Origin: an uncultured Pseudomonadota bacterium | Lineage (GTDB): Bacteria; Pseudomonadota; Alphaproteobacteria; Rs-D84 | DNA: 33,376 bases | Assembly (NCBI GenBank): GCA_902787305.1 | Contig: CADAFS010000011.1 | Span: 1-33,376, forward strand | Direction of reading: 5' to 3' | Shown: piece by piece, positions 1 through 8,016 of the stretch | Layout: the number at the start of each line of letters is the position of its first letter | Position numbering within the stretch: position 1 is the stretch's first letter | Position numbers and translations under genes: made by a program | The notes under the pieces: model-generated | The model's input: only the letters and a program-made list of their open reading frames with translations | What the model was told of the DNA's origin: nothing | The model's database searches: none

Positions 1-4
1 TTTT

Positions 5-439
5 TTAATTGCCACCATTACCGTTATTATCTTCGTCACCATATACTTCTTGATCTACGATGGTCCAAAGGGTGCACCCGGCACTTTCATTCGCACAGGT
101 CAATTTTGATGTTTCCATTGTGGGTAAATTTGTGACACTGCCCTTTAATGCCGATGCCGTCACCAATTTATTTCCGTCCGTTCCCGCGGTATAACTTGTT
201 GGGTCACTGTATATCCCGCGTTCACCAATTGTGCCATTTCCGGTTGTTGTATACATCACAACCGTCGTTCCGGCGTTCGCACTGTTTGTTCCCGCGGCGG
301 GAATTTTCTGTTGCCGTGTTTCAACCGATGTATCAACGTATGCCTTGGACGATACAGTCTTACGGTCGGCCTGTGTTGTTTCCGCATATGCGGTACCAAC
401 CATAACAATTCCGCACAACAATAAATTTCCGATTCGCAT
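5..439 (-). CDS. Small secreted protein of unknown function (MRIG-leader family)
   Basis: I do not recognise a named family. The 144-residue product starts with a clear Sec signal peptide: MRIG, then a hydrophobic core (residues 5-16) ending in TAYA, with likely cleavage after residue 19. The mature part is rich in Thr, Ser, Gly and Asn. It has a short SKAYVD segment near residue 31, a Cys pair (in TCANESAGC) that could form a disulfide, and an acidic, Asn/Gly-rich tail. It has no type IV prepilin motif. The start is preceded by a strong ribosome binding site (AAGGAGAG) 7 bases before ATG. The gene lies downstream of the pilus block on the same strand but has its own long upstream cassette, shared with the gene at the right edge, so independent regulation is likely. 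An exported surface or secreted protein is inferred. Confidence 0.7.
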   Translation of the reverse strand: MRIGNLLLCGIVMVGTAYAETTQADRKTVSSKAYVDTSVETRQQKIPAAGTNSANAGTTVVMYTTTGNGTIGERGIYSDPTSYTAGTDGNKLVTASALKGSVTNLPTMETSKLTCANESAGCTLWTIVDQEVYGDEDNNGNGGN

Positions 440-491
440 GATTTACTCTCCTTTTTCCTTTGATTTTCTGCATACAAATTCGCTGATAATA

Positions 492-520
492 GTGTAACAA
501 AAACCAAGGTTTTTTAACAC
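492..520 (-). promoter_or_regulatory. Proximal palindrome of the left cassette
   Basis: In gene orientation this is an imperfect palindrome with arms GTGT and ACAC outside AAAAACC-TT-GGTTTTT. It is centred near 506.5, about 67 bp upstream of the ATG, and is likely a binding site for a dimeric regulator. It matches the site at 33279-33307. Confidence 0.55.
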
Positions 521-596
521 CTTGTCAAGCCAAAATTCGGAAAATCGTAAGTCATTGATTTTACAGGAAATAAAAATTTTGATTTTTTGAAAAAAA

Positions 597-629
597 GTGT
601 TGACTAAAAACCTTGGTTTTTTTCAACAC
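597..629 (-). promoter_or_regulatory. Distal palindrome of the left cassette
   Basis: This 33-bp imperfect palindrome has arms GTGTTGA and CAACAC around AAAAACC-TT-GGTTTTT on the plus strand. Its centre near 613.5 is exactly 107 bp from the proximal palindrome, and the right-edge cassette has the same spacing. A looped repressor or activator pair is an inference. Confidence 0.5.
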
Positions 630-675
630 TTTTCATCCCCAGCAACCCCACGAATTCCGGGGGTTTGCGTAAAAT

Positions 676-820
676 CCCACCTCCACAAAAAACACCCACA
701 AAAATTGTGCATTTTTACACAAAAAAAATGGCAAAACATCAGTGGGTATGAATTATTCAAAATACCACACCCCGCGCACCCGTTACGACACCGCTTTGCG
801 ATTACGGGACAGACTGACCA
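676..820. other. Intergenic region between cassette and pilus block
   Basis: No gene is visible here. The stretch is A-rich and then turns GC-rich from about 773. The last ~45 bases carry a short member of the stop-codon-adjacent repeat family: CCCGT...ACGGG arms followed by CTGACCACTAAC, running into the pilR-like stop codon. Confidence 0.5.
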
Positions 821-1891
821 CTAACTAAAGAACGCCGTAATTTGGTCTTGCATTTGGAATGTCCCAAGGACGACCCACGCAATCACGCCCGATATCAACA
901 AAATACCAACCGTATTCAACGCATCTGACAAAGATTCAATTTTTCGCACCGATTCTTCCAAATACTCGTTCGCGATATGATCAAGGTTTTCATCAAAATC
1001 GTTCATATCTGAATAGACCGCCAAATCACCAATCAATTCTTCACTTGGAAAATCCATGCCCGTATTTTGCAACGCGTTCCCAAGGTTATCACCGTTCGCA
1101 ATATGTCGCAGTGTTTTATCCAAAATATTCCGCAAATAATTATTTGCATTATCGGCAATCACACGCATCGCGTCCGGTACCGAAACGCCCGACGAAACCA
1201 TCGCGGCCATCGACATCATCCAACCAACCGATATACGGATTTTATAAATGTTCCATGGTGGCAATTTATCAAAAAACGCACGCAATCGACCCGACCAAAT
1301 TGGCAAAGACATCCAAATAAATACAACCGCAACAACAAACAAAAACGCAATAAATTTCCAATACTGCCCCGCCCATTCCGATAACCATATAAGTGACGCC
1401 GCACCACCGGTCCACACCATATTTTCACCGGCAACTTCAGCCAACGGCGGCACAAGATAAATTCCAACCATAATAATGATGCCGAATACCAACACCAACA
1501 ATAACAACGGATACGCAATTGCACCAAACACCGCGCGCCCTATTCTTTTATTCGCAACAACCATACGACCAACATTTTCAAGTGCGACAATCAAACTTGA
1601 CATATTACTGGATGTAAGCAGCAATGTTTCTTCGGTTGGAATCCAACCACGCGTGGCTTCGGAAAAACTGTACCCGCGTTCAAGGTTTCTTTCCCATTCG
1701 CGCAAACATATTGCAAATGGTTCATTTGGTTTTGCACCACCACGCGATTCCGTCATCTGCAAACGATTTAATGCATTTACCAATGTAAAATCATTTTTAA
1801 GCAACGACACCAATTTGCGCCATATTGAAACGCGCTTGTTCGTACTAAACCGACAAACCATTTTCGCATAAAAAGTTTCCACACTTGTCAT
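821..1891 (-). CDS. Type IVb pilus inner-membrane platform protein (GspF/PilR type)
   Basis: The 356-residue product has the layout of a GspF/PilC-family assembly platform. An N-terminal four-helix cytoplasmic domain (about residues 20-120) is followed by a long hydrophobic segment (about 123-150, AYPLLLLVLVFGIIIMVGIY) and another membrane helix near 180-198. A second F domain follows (about 215-310, with SSGVSVPDAM and GDNLGNAL), and a C-terminal helix (about 325-345) closes the protein. In type IVb systems such as the IncI1 thin pilus this protein is PilR and couples the cytoplasmic ATPase to pilin assembly. It is the last gene of the pilO-pilP-ATPase-pilR block and starts 2 bases after the ATPase stop codon. 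Its own stop codon merges with a copy of a dispersed repeat. Confidence 0.85.
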   Translation of the reverse strand: MTSVETFYAKMVCRFSTNKRVSIWRKLVSLLKNDFTLVNALNRLQMTESRGGAKPNEPFAICLREWERNLERGYSFSEATRGWIPTEETLLLTSSNMSSLIVALENVGRMVVANKRIGRAVFGAIAYPLLLLVLVFGIIIMVGIYLVPPLAEVAGENMVWTGGAASLIWLSEWAGQYWKFIAFLFVVAVVFIWMSLPIWSGRLRAFFDKLPPWNIYKIRISVGWMMSMAAMVSSGVSVPDAMRVIADNANNYLRNILDKTLRHIANGDNLGNALQNTGMDFPSEELIGDLAVYSDMNDFDENLDHIANEYLEESVRKIESLSDALNTVGILLISGVIAWVVLGTFQMQDQITAFFS

Positions 1892-1893
1892 TT

Positions 1894-3516
1894 TTAATAT
1901 ACCCCCGGCCTATCCAACAAACCAACCCATCGTTCCAATTCATCAACACCGATTATGCCCTGCAACATCAATGAACACGCCGCTTCTTTTAATGTGCGTC
2001 CGTCCATTTCTTCCAACCAGTATTTAACCGCCGCATCCGTATCGCCCGCAAGTGCAAGTTTTAGAAAATCACTGTTTGTGATAATGATTTCACCCGCCTT
2101 GATACGACCCATCGTTCCGGTTCCGTTACAATGCTCGCATCCCCCGCCACGAACATAAACCTGATTTAACCCTAAATCACCAAACGCGTCTTTAACTCGG
2201 GCATACTCTGACTTTTCCGGATGATTTATCAACCGTTCACGACAATGGGGACAAAGACGTTTGAATAAACGCATAGAAATAAGTCCACGCATCATCGTTT
2301 CTTCTTTTAACTTAAACGCTTCGACCCCCATATCCAACAACCGCACCAACGCCGCCATCGCAGAGTTCGCATGCAATGTTGTCCAAACATTATGTCCCGA
2401 AAGCGCACCTTTGACGGTCAATTGCGCCGCCGCCAATGTTCGAATTTCACCAACCATCAACGTGTCGGGGTCACTGCGTAATGCCGCCGCCAACGCTTCG
2501 GTATATTCATTTTCGCGTTGTTCTTCGTTGGTTGTGTTTACAACCGGAATTTGATGTGCGCCAAAAATTTTTTGTTCGACCGGGTCTTCCACCGTAATAA
2601 GGTTTATTTCATAATGATGTTCTTTTAACATCAAAACCATATTGCGAACAAGTGTCGTTGATTTACCCGAACTGGTGGGTCCTGCAACAACAACCAATCC
2701 CGTTGGAAACGAACGAAGTCTATGCAACAATTTTTGTTCATATTTTCCAAATTCCTGTTCGGTCGTTATACTTTCCGACGGGTTATCATACAGCAATCGC
2801 ATCACAACATACCGCGACCCAAACGCAACCGGATTAAATTGCATACGGATACTAAGCACGCCTTCGGGCAAATACAAATCTTTTGTTCCGCGAAGTGGTG
2901 TGCGTCCATCTTTCTGTGCTGATTGATATTCGTTTTGTGCATAGTTTGAATTTGAAATATCGGCGGACGCAAACGCGGCACGAACAAAAGATTCACCCCA
3001 CCCCGAATTAAATTCCAACACTGGTTGCATACTGCCATCTATACGAAAATAAATTGTTGTTTGGTCTGCAACCTCTATATGAATATCAGAAACTTTTTGT
3101 GCGGCGGCCTTGGCCACAATATCAATAAAATCTTTTTGCATTTGGTTGTTGTAATCAACCCGTGACCGCGCCCCACCTGCTTTGTTTTCATAGTATTTAT
3201 ATATTGACGAAATCAAACCCAAATCAGAATAAAACGGCGAAAGCATTGGCCGATTTTTTTTACGCAACAAATCAAGGAACGCAAGCACCCGCCCATCATA
3301 CCGGTGTGTACGCGACACAACCAAATTTCCACCTGAAAAATATGCTAATAACCCCTGGGTTTCTTTTGGTAATTCAAAATCCGCACCATTCGCGGTAAGT
3401 AATTTATTATTTTCTGAAAAAAGATATTCAACAACATCGTCTACATCCGACCGTTCCATACCAACCGGAACACTCGGTTTTTTTTCAAAGACGATATCGT
3501 TTGAAAAATCTTTCAT
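1894..3516 (-). CDS. Type IVb pilus assembly ATPase (GspE/PilB superfamily)
   Basis: This is a secretion ATPase of the GspE/PilB/PilT superfamily, 540 residues, and corresponds to PilQ of IncI1 thin-pilus systems (not the PilQ secretin). Visible motifs are Walker A GPTSSGKST (279-287), Asp box VEDPVE (309-314), Walker B DTLMVGEIR (351-359), His box TTLHANSA (379-386), and two CxxC pairs (C422/C425 and C460/C463) typical of assembly ATPases that bind zinc. The N-terminal ~120 residues are less conserved. It should hydrolyse ATP at the inner membrane to drive pilin polymerisation or secretion. It lies 2 bases after the pilP-like stop codon and 2 bases before the pilR-like gene, as in a single transcript. 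No separate retraction ATPase is seen in the window. Confidence 0.9.
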   Translation of the reverse strand: MKDFSNDIVFEKKPSVPVGMERSDVDDVVEYLFSENNKLLTANGADFELPKETQGLLAYFSGGNLVVSRTHRYDGRVLAFLDLLRKKNRPMLSPFYSDLGLISSIYKYYENKAGGARSRVDYNNQMQKDFIDIVAKAAAQKVSDIHIEVADQTTIYFRIDGSMQPVLEFNSGWGESFVRAAFASADISNSNYAQNEYQSAQKDGRTPLRGTKDLYLPEGVLSIRMQFNPVAFGSRYVVMRLLYDNPSESITTEQEFGKYEQKLLHRLRSFPTGLVVVAGPTSSGKSTTLVRNMVLMLKEHHYEINLITVEDPVEQKIFGAHQIPVVNTTNEEQRENEYTEALAAALRSDPDTLMVGEIRTLAAAQLTVKGALSGHNVWTTLHANSAMAALVRLLDMGVEAFKLKEETMMRGLISMRLFKRLCPHCRERLINHPEKSEYARVKDAFGDLGLNQVYVRGGGCEHCNGTGTMGRIKAGEIIITNSDFLKLALAGDTDAAVKYWLEEMDGRTLKEAACSLMLQGIIGVDELERWVGLLDRPGVY

Positions 3517-3518
3517 CT

Positions 3519-4199
3519 TTAATTACCATTTGCAACATTCAGTGTTTGAATTTCACCATCTTTTGAAAACACAACACCTTCATCCAACGATATAGATTTT
3601 ACCGTGTACCCGTCTAAATCTTTACCGACACTCAACTTTTTATTTTGACCGTTTGCCAAATCTTGAACTGTCGCCTGCAACTGTGAACCCGCACCGAATA
3701 CATTCAACAGTTTATATTTTTTCGTAATCTCGGTTTCCGGTTTTGGTTGCGACGGTTCTGAATACACCGGTTGCGATGGCGCATATGATGGCGTTGGTGC
3801 AACCTGTTTGTTATTCAACGCTTCGCGTTCATTTTCCAAACGTTTTGCTTCGTTTTGCAACCGCGCGCGTTCCGTTTCAAATTCTTGCTGTTGCTGCTCT
3901 GCGCGGCCGGATAAAGTATCTATTTCCATATGCAGTTTTATTTTTTCCGCGGCCAATCTATCCAAATCAAGGTTTAATTGCGCGCGTTCTTTTTCCAATT
4001 GCATCAATACTTTTTCCTGTTCCAAATCTGTAATTTGTTGAAACAGCGACCCATCGACATTGTATTCTTCGATTGCGTCTGCGGAAAATTGTTCATTTGC
4101 CGCCACGTCATCAACATTTATATCAATTTCTTCGGCATAACACGCCTGTGTTATTCCAAACGCACACACACACAATAAAAGTTTAATTTTGTTTTGCAT
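3519..4199 (-). CDS. pilP: Type IVb pilus biogenesis protein PilP-like
   Basis: The 226-residue product has a signal peptide (hydrophobic core about residues 5-20, likely cut at CYA-EE), then an acidic stretch, a long coiled coil (about 55-135, Glu/Gln/Leu-rich) and a Pro-rich linker (about 135-160). The C-terminal domain reads KKYKLLNVFGAGSQLQATV, then SVGKDLDGYTVKSISLDEGV, the pattern of IncI1 PilP C-domains. In that system PilP is a periplasmic partner of PilO and the secretin. The gene overlaps the end of pilO by 17 bp and precedes the ATPase, the same order as IncI1 pilO-pilP-pilQ-pilR. The long coiled coil looks larger than I would expect for PilP. The assignment rests mostly on the C-domain and gene order. 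Confidence 0.7.
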   Translation of the reverse strand: MQNKIKLLLCVCAFGITQACYAEEIDINVDDVAANEQFSADAIEEYNVDGSLFQQITDLEQEKVLMQLEKERAQLNLDLDRLAAEKIKLHMEIDTLSGRAEQQQQEFETERARLQNEAKRLENEREALNNKQVAPTPSYAPSQPVYSEPSQPKPETEITKKYKLLNVFGAGSQLQATVQDLANGQNKKLSVGKDLDGYTVKSISLDEGVVFSKDGEIQTLNVANGN

Positions 4200-5451
4200 A
4201 GATTATCACCTCATAGTTCCACATTTTTCTGGTGGCATTCCACGACACCTTTGTCATATACACACCACCAAAATCTTCAAAAATTTTTATAAATTGTTCG
4301 GGTATAAGTTTTGTATCCACCGTAATTCCAACAAAATAAACATCCGCCGATTGAAAGCCATTTGAAATAACATCTGCAACCGGAACAACAGACGCATCCA
4401 AATTTATCGATTGAAAACGACTTGTCAATTCACGAACAATCGTATCAATATCGCGCAAATCATATGACGAAGAAACCACACGTTCCGGCAATTTTGCACG
4501 CACCAAAATTTCATCATCATTTAATTCTTGAACAAACACACCCGGCATTATATCACTGGCAATCACATAAAAATCATCCAATGTTCCAAAAGACCGCCGG
4601 AATGTCGCACTTGCATATTCTTTATCGCATTCCGCAACTGTCTGATTCCATCCTATAACCTGTTGCATTAAAAACCCAATTGCACGATAGCACAAATCCG
4701 CACGTTCATAAGGGTCCGGCAAAGAATCATACGGCATTTCAATCGGCTGATATTCCGGTTCTTGGCGTATTTCAAATTGCGCGTCCAATTCTTTGTCTTT
4801 TTCTTCAATTTTTCTTTTATATTCTTCGGCCAATTCCGGATTTATTTTTGATATTTGTGGCTTTGGCGCAAAAACTTTATTTATCGGTTCGCGAAAGAAA
4901 TATAAAATCATCAGAGCAAAAATCACAAACAAAATCAAAGACACCATACCCGATGCCAAACGACTAACGGGACGCAAAACCGCATGAACACGACCCGAAA
5001 TTAAATCAAATATACTTCTATCAACCGCACGCGGAATACCCCACGCCGCCGGCGCAAATGTCGCATTCCAATCTGGAATTTCATTTAATTCCGCGTATTT
5101 TTCACGCGCCGCATTTTCATCGTCAAATAATAAATCTTGTAAAATAACGCCGTTTCTAACCGCAACCAAAACAAATTTATCTTCAACCTTGAACGCCGCC
5201 AACAACGACGAATACCCCGGCAAAGCATTTATAACCTCTATGGCGATTGATGGCATTCCGGAATGCAAACCATTTGACCGCGCCCCAAGCCCGACCATTT
5301 CATTATAACGCACATAAAGGTTTAACCGCCGGTCAATACCATTTGCCAATTTTTGTGCATACGCGCGCGTTGTAAAACCCGCCACCATCGGTTGCCACAC
5401 CAATCCCGACGCGTATTTTTTCCGTTTAATATGAACATATTGACCTGACAA
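4183..5451 (-). CDS. pilO: Type IVb pilus accessory protein PilO
   Basis: The 422-residue product matches the pilin accessory protein PilO layout of IncI1-type thin pili. An N-terminal cytoplasmic domain includes GLVWQPM and a run ending in NLYVRYN (about residues 1-150). A single membrane helix follows (about 168-187), then a charged linker (about 195-235) and a periplasmic domain. The family is thought to form part of the inner-membrane and periplasmic assembly complex. The start used is TTG at 5449-5451, with a purine-rich GAGAGA just upstream; no in-frame ATG fits better. It is the first gene of the visible pilus block. The secretin (PilN) and the prepilin (PilS), normally beside it, are not in the window. 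Confidence 0.8.
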   Translation of the reverse strand: MSGQYVHIKRKKYASGLVWQPMVAGFTTRAYAQKLANGIDRRLNLYVRYNEMVGLGARSNGLHSGMPSIAIEVINALPGYSSLLAAFKVEDKFVLVAVRNGVILQDLLFDDENAAREKYAELNEIPDWNATFAPAAWGIPRAVDRSIFDLISGRVHAVLRPVSRLASGMVSLILFVIFALMILYFFREPINKVFAPKPQISKINPELAEEYKRKIEEKDKELDAQFEIRQEPEYQPIEMPYDSLPDPYERADLCYRAIGFLMQQVIGWNQTVAECDKEYASATFRRSFGTLDDFYVIASDIMPGVFVQELNDDEILVRAKLPERVVSSSYDLRDIDTIVRELTSRFQSINLDASVVPVADVISNGFQSADVYFVGITVDTKLIPEQFIKIFEDFGGVYMTKVSWNATRKMWNYEVIIYAKQN

Positions 5452-5471
5452 AATCTCTCTCGCTTTGAAAG

Positions 5472-5500
5472 ATTATAACACAAATCGAATATCTAATTCC
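5472..5500 (-). promoter_or_regulatory. Possible promoter of the pilus block
   Basis: A TATAAT -10 box (minus strand, 5472-5477) lies about 20 bases before the pilO start. The -35 region (near 5495-5500, GGAATT) is poor, so this call is weak. Confidence 0.3.
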
Positions 5501-5521
5501 AGTGTAAATTAGTGGTCAGTG

Positions 5522-5718
5522 TAAGTGTTAGTGATTAGTGGTTAGTAGAAACTAAAATTATTTTGTAATTACAAAAAAATTCCGGTGAATCGTCACATTA
5601 TTAAAGAGCAGAATTACACACTAACACAAAACACGGGCGCATCAGCGCCCGCACCCGTCGCGGCACGCCGCGCCGCGGTCGTGACGGACTAACCACTTAC
5701 ACTAGCCACTAACACTTA
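5522..5718. repeat. MITE-like palindromic intergenic element
   Basis: Terminal inverted repeats (5522-5540 and 5700-5718, 17 of 19 positions matching by eye) of the form TAAGTGTTAGTGRYTAGTG bound this element. Inside are a perfect hairpin CGGGCGC-ATCA-GCGCCCG (5634-5651) and a 40-bp GC-rich palindromic core (5654-5693). The core recurs inverted at 16767-16806 with a single mismatch. The right terminal repeat supplies the stop codon of the neighbouring lipoprotein gene. No transposase is encoded. Confidence 0.65.
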
Positions 5719-6153
5719 TTGTCCGCACCCACCGCCACCGATACCATAAAACGAACCGTTTGCGCATGACGGTTTCGCGTCATAGTCCGGGAACGGTTTA
5801 TCGGTGCGTGCGGTCTTTACCGCATGCAAATTCGGACATTCATAAACATTGGCCGCCAAAACAAACGCGCGTTCCGGCCCAAACAAAACCCATTCGTTCG
5901 GTCGTGTCCGTTGACTTACCAACCAATATGCATTACCCGGTCGCGCCTGGTCGGCGATACGATTTTCCAAATAACGGCGCGCATCATCCGCATCATAAAC
6001 CGAAACTTCTGATTCCAATTTATACAGGAAAACACACCCAATCGGTTCGCCGTCTAATTGTTTGATATACTCACTGCCATTTTCATTTTTAATATATCCG
6101 CCACAACCGCAAAGTGCGAACAAACTCAAAAATAATCCAAGATATTTTTTCAT
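5716..6153 (-). CDS. Small lipoprotein of unknown function
   Basis: The 145-residue product starts with a lipoprotein signal: MKK, a hydrophobic core, then LCGC, the last Cys (residue 18) being the probable lipidated residue. The mature protein has GCVFLYKLESE, an acidic patch (VYDADDARRYLENRIADQ) and a segment about gaining a conserved-looking NAYWLVSQR. It ends in a Gly/Cys-rich tail. The early part resembles DUF4156-type envelope lipoproteins in general layout, but I cannot assign it. An AGGGAAG ribosome binding site precedes the ATG. It follows lpxC by 18 bases on the same strand and is probably co-transcribed with the lipid A genes. Its stop codon lies inside the terminal repeat of the adjacent MITE-like element, so the extreme C-terminus may have been reshaped by that insertion. 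Confidence 0.7.
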   Translation of the reverse strand: MKKYLGLFLSLFALCGCGGYIKNENGSEYIKQLDGEPIGCVFLYKLESEVSVYDADDARRYLENRIADQARPGNAYWLVSQRTRPNEWVLFGPERAFVLAANVYECPNLHAVKTARTDKPFPDYDAKPSCANGSFYGIGGGGCGQ

Positions 6154-6171
6154 ATACTTCCCTCTTTTGTT

Positions 6172-7116
6172 TTATTCGGCATCTATTATATCATAATTAT
6201 CGGGATTACTAAACAACTTTTTAAGCACCGCATTATTTAACGCATGACTACCCTTATAAGATTCCAAATTTCCAACAATAAACCCGCCAGATGTGAACAT
6301 ATCACCAATCGCATCGATAATTTTATGACGCACAAATTCGTCCGGCCAATAAATTCGATTTAGTGTTTTTTTCCCGTCCAGGTCCAACACAATAACATTT
6401 TTTTCATCCGCCCCGCGCGCCATACCATGCGCCTTTAAATAACCCCATTCCGCATATTTTCCAAATGTCCGCGCCGATGCGATATTTTTTATAAAATTAT
6501 CAATCGACCATTTTGTTTCATCAAAAGAATAAACAAAACTTTGTTTTCCAATAATCGGTTCGGGGTAAATCAATGTCGCCTTGATATTCAACGCCTTGTC
6601 TTTTGATGGCGAAAGTTTAACATATCCGTCCAACCCACGCCGCCGGTAAAACAGTCCCGAAATAAAACCCGCAACGCGTAACCGCAACGGCAACGCCCGC
6701 AACATTTCCCGCGCGGTGACAACGACGGGCTTTTTCACGATAATCTTTTTATATTTACCCTTTGTGACACCGGCCTCCATTATTCGGCGATAAAATAAAC
6801 TTGCACTGCCATTCATAATTGGCACTTCGGCCCCATCAACATCAACCAGCGCACTATCCACCCCCGCAATAAAAAGCGCCGCCATCAAATGTTCAATTGT
6901 TTTAACATGCGCACCACCAAGATTACCAATCGTCGTATTACGCATTTTTGTATCACATACATTATCATATGTCGCGGGAATTAAATTTTTATCATCCAAA
7001 TCAACGCGGCGAAAGAAAATTCCCGGCCTATCAAACGGGCGCACAATCATATTTATCGGGTCACCCGAATGAATACCAACACCCGAACAAACAACATTAT
7101 TTTTTATTGTCCGCAA
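6172..7116 (-). CDS. lpxC: UDP-3-O-acyl-N-acetylglucosamine deacetylase
   Basis: LpxC is the zinc hydrolase that commits precursor to lipid A by removing the acetyl group from UDP-3-O-acyl-GlcNAc. The N-terminus shows the family signature GVGIHSG. Zinc-binding motifs are visible: TIEHLMAAL (His 76 from the start used here) and HKIIDAIGD, with the general acid/base His in GSHALNN near the C-terminus. I place the start at TTG 7114-7116, which has a good ribosome binding site (AGGGGA, 7 bases upstream) and begins directly at RTIKNN, where the family starts. A longer reading from TTG 7135-7137 would place that ribosome site inside the gene. With this start the product is 314 residues, and the gene overlaps the end of lpxK by 13 bp. 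This suggests translational coupling of the two lipid A steps. Confidence 0.93.
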   Translation of the reverse strand: MRTIKNNVVCSGVGIHSGDPINMIVRPFDRPGIFFRRVDLDDKNLIPATYDNVCDTKMRNTTIGNLGGAHVKTIEHLMAALFIAGVDSALVDVDGAEVPIMNGSASLFYRRIMEAGVTKGKYKKIIVKKPVVVTAREMLRALPLRLRVAGFISGLFYRRRGLDGYVKLSPSKDKALNIKATLIYPEPIIGKQSFVYSFDETKWSIDNFIKNIASARTFGKYAEWGYLKAHGMARGADEKNVIVLDLDGKKTLNRIYWPDEFVRHKIIDAIGDMFTSGGFIVGNLESYKGSHALNNAVLKKLFSNPDNYDIIDAE

Positions 7117-8015
7117 TTTAATTTCCCCTTTAACCAATCAAAGAATCTTTCATCTATTTTTGTTTCCAACCGCGCGAACTTTATTTTTTCACGCACATCG
7201 ATGGGAAGTCGCACCCAATCTTTTTCCGTCGTGACCAGTTTTGCTTTTTTGCGTTTTGCACTTTCGATTAAATCCGCAATATCTTTTTCCGTATATTGAT
7301 AATGGTCACCAAATCCACGTTTCGCGACAACCCCCGTCAATGAATTAAAAAACTTTTTCGGATATCCAATTCCCGCAAAGGCAAACAACCGTTCCCCACG
7401 CGCGTATGGCGACACGGTTTTATTTTCCGCATAAAAAATCGGAATCCCCGTCGGCAAAGCGAACTTTTTCCGCGGATTTTTATTTTTTATTACAATAATC
7501 GCATCGGCATTTAGAATATGCGATTTCGTTTCCCTTAACGGTCCGGCCGGCAATAAAAATCCATTACCAAACCCCAAACCTTCATCGAATACATAAATTG
7601 AAAAATCTTTTTTAATAGACGGATTTTGTAAACCATCATCCATAACAATCGGCGTATTATCTTTTTGCCGATTTAATAACAATATATTACTTTTCCGATG
7701 TCCAACATGCACGGCAATTCCATCGGACATAAGCATTGCGGCCTCGTCCCCGATATTATTTGTACTTGCCGTCCGTTTATACCCACGCATAACAACGGGT
7801 GCATCCAAAAAGTTTGCAATTATCCGCACAATCGGCGTTTTTCCGACACCGCCGGCAAAAATTCCACCGATACAAATAATCTTGCGCCGCGATTTATACG
7901 CGAACATTTTCCGCCATCCATAAACAACGTGCCCAATGCCATAGTAAATAAACGCAACCGGCAACAATAAAAAACTAAGCGGTGTTTTATGTAAAAACCA
8001 CCAAGGTGTCTTCAT
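7104..8015 (-). CDS. lpxK: Tetraacyldisaccharide 4'-kinase
   Basis: LpxK phosphorylates the 4' position of the lipid A disaccharide at the inner membrane, using ATP. The 303-residue product has the N-terminal membrane-associated helix (about residues 10-30), the P-loop GGVGKTPIV (about 55-63), VVMRGYKR and the metal-binding region DDGLQNPSI. The C-terminal region has the expected VTTEKDWVRLP signature. It is slightly shorter than the usual ~320-330 residues. It starts one base after the upstream acyltransferase stop codon and overlaps lpxC, so the three genes form one transcript. Confidence 0.93.
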   Translation of the reverse strand: MKTPWWFLHKTPLSFLLLPVAFIYYGIGHVVYGWRKMFAYKSRRKIICIGGIFAGGVGKTPIVRIIANFLDAPVVMRGYKRTASTNNIGDEAAMLMSDGIAVHVGHRKSNILLLNRQKDNTPIVMDDGLQNPSIKKDFSIYVFDEGLGFGNGFLLPAGPLRETKSHILNADAIIVIKNKNPRKKFALPTGIPIFYAENKTVSPYARGERLFAFAGIGYPKKFFNSLTGVVAKRGFGDHYQYTEKDIADLIESAKRKKAKLVTTEKDWVRLPIDVREKIKFARLETKIDERFFDWLKGKLNCGQ

Positions 8016-8016
8016 T

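Larger units (their letters stand above)
428..675 (-). repeat. Left copy of MRIG regulatory cassette
   Basis: This 248-bp upstream region, including the first four codons of the secreted gene, is about 90% identical by eye to the reverse complement of 33126-33360 over its outer ~190 bp. There is a divergent stretch of about 30 bp, then an identical block holding the ribosome binding site, ATG and codons 2-4. It contains two palindromes centred on CCAAGG/CCTTGG and a GC-rich inverted motif at its far end. It is probably a promoter and operator module used by several paralogous genes. Confidence 0.8.

Noticed and set aside
5..439. Left-edge gene as the pilin of the pilus block
   Set aside because: It has an ordinary Sec signal ending in AYA and lacks the prepilin Gly/Phe-Glu cleavage motif and long N-terminal helix.
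597..824. Plus-strand 75-codon frame
   Set aside because: It runs through the cassette palindrome and the repeat, has no ribosome site and a low-complexity composition.
7117..7137. Longer LpxC starting at the upstream TTG
   Set aside because: The seven extra codons contain the ribosome binding site for the conserved start.
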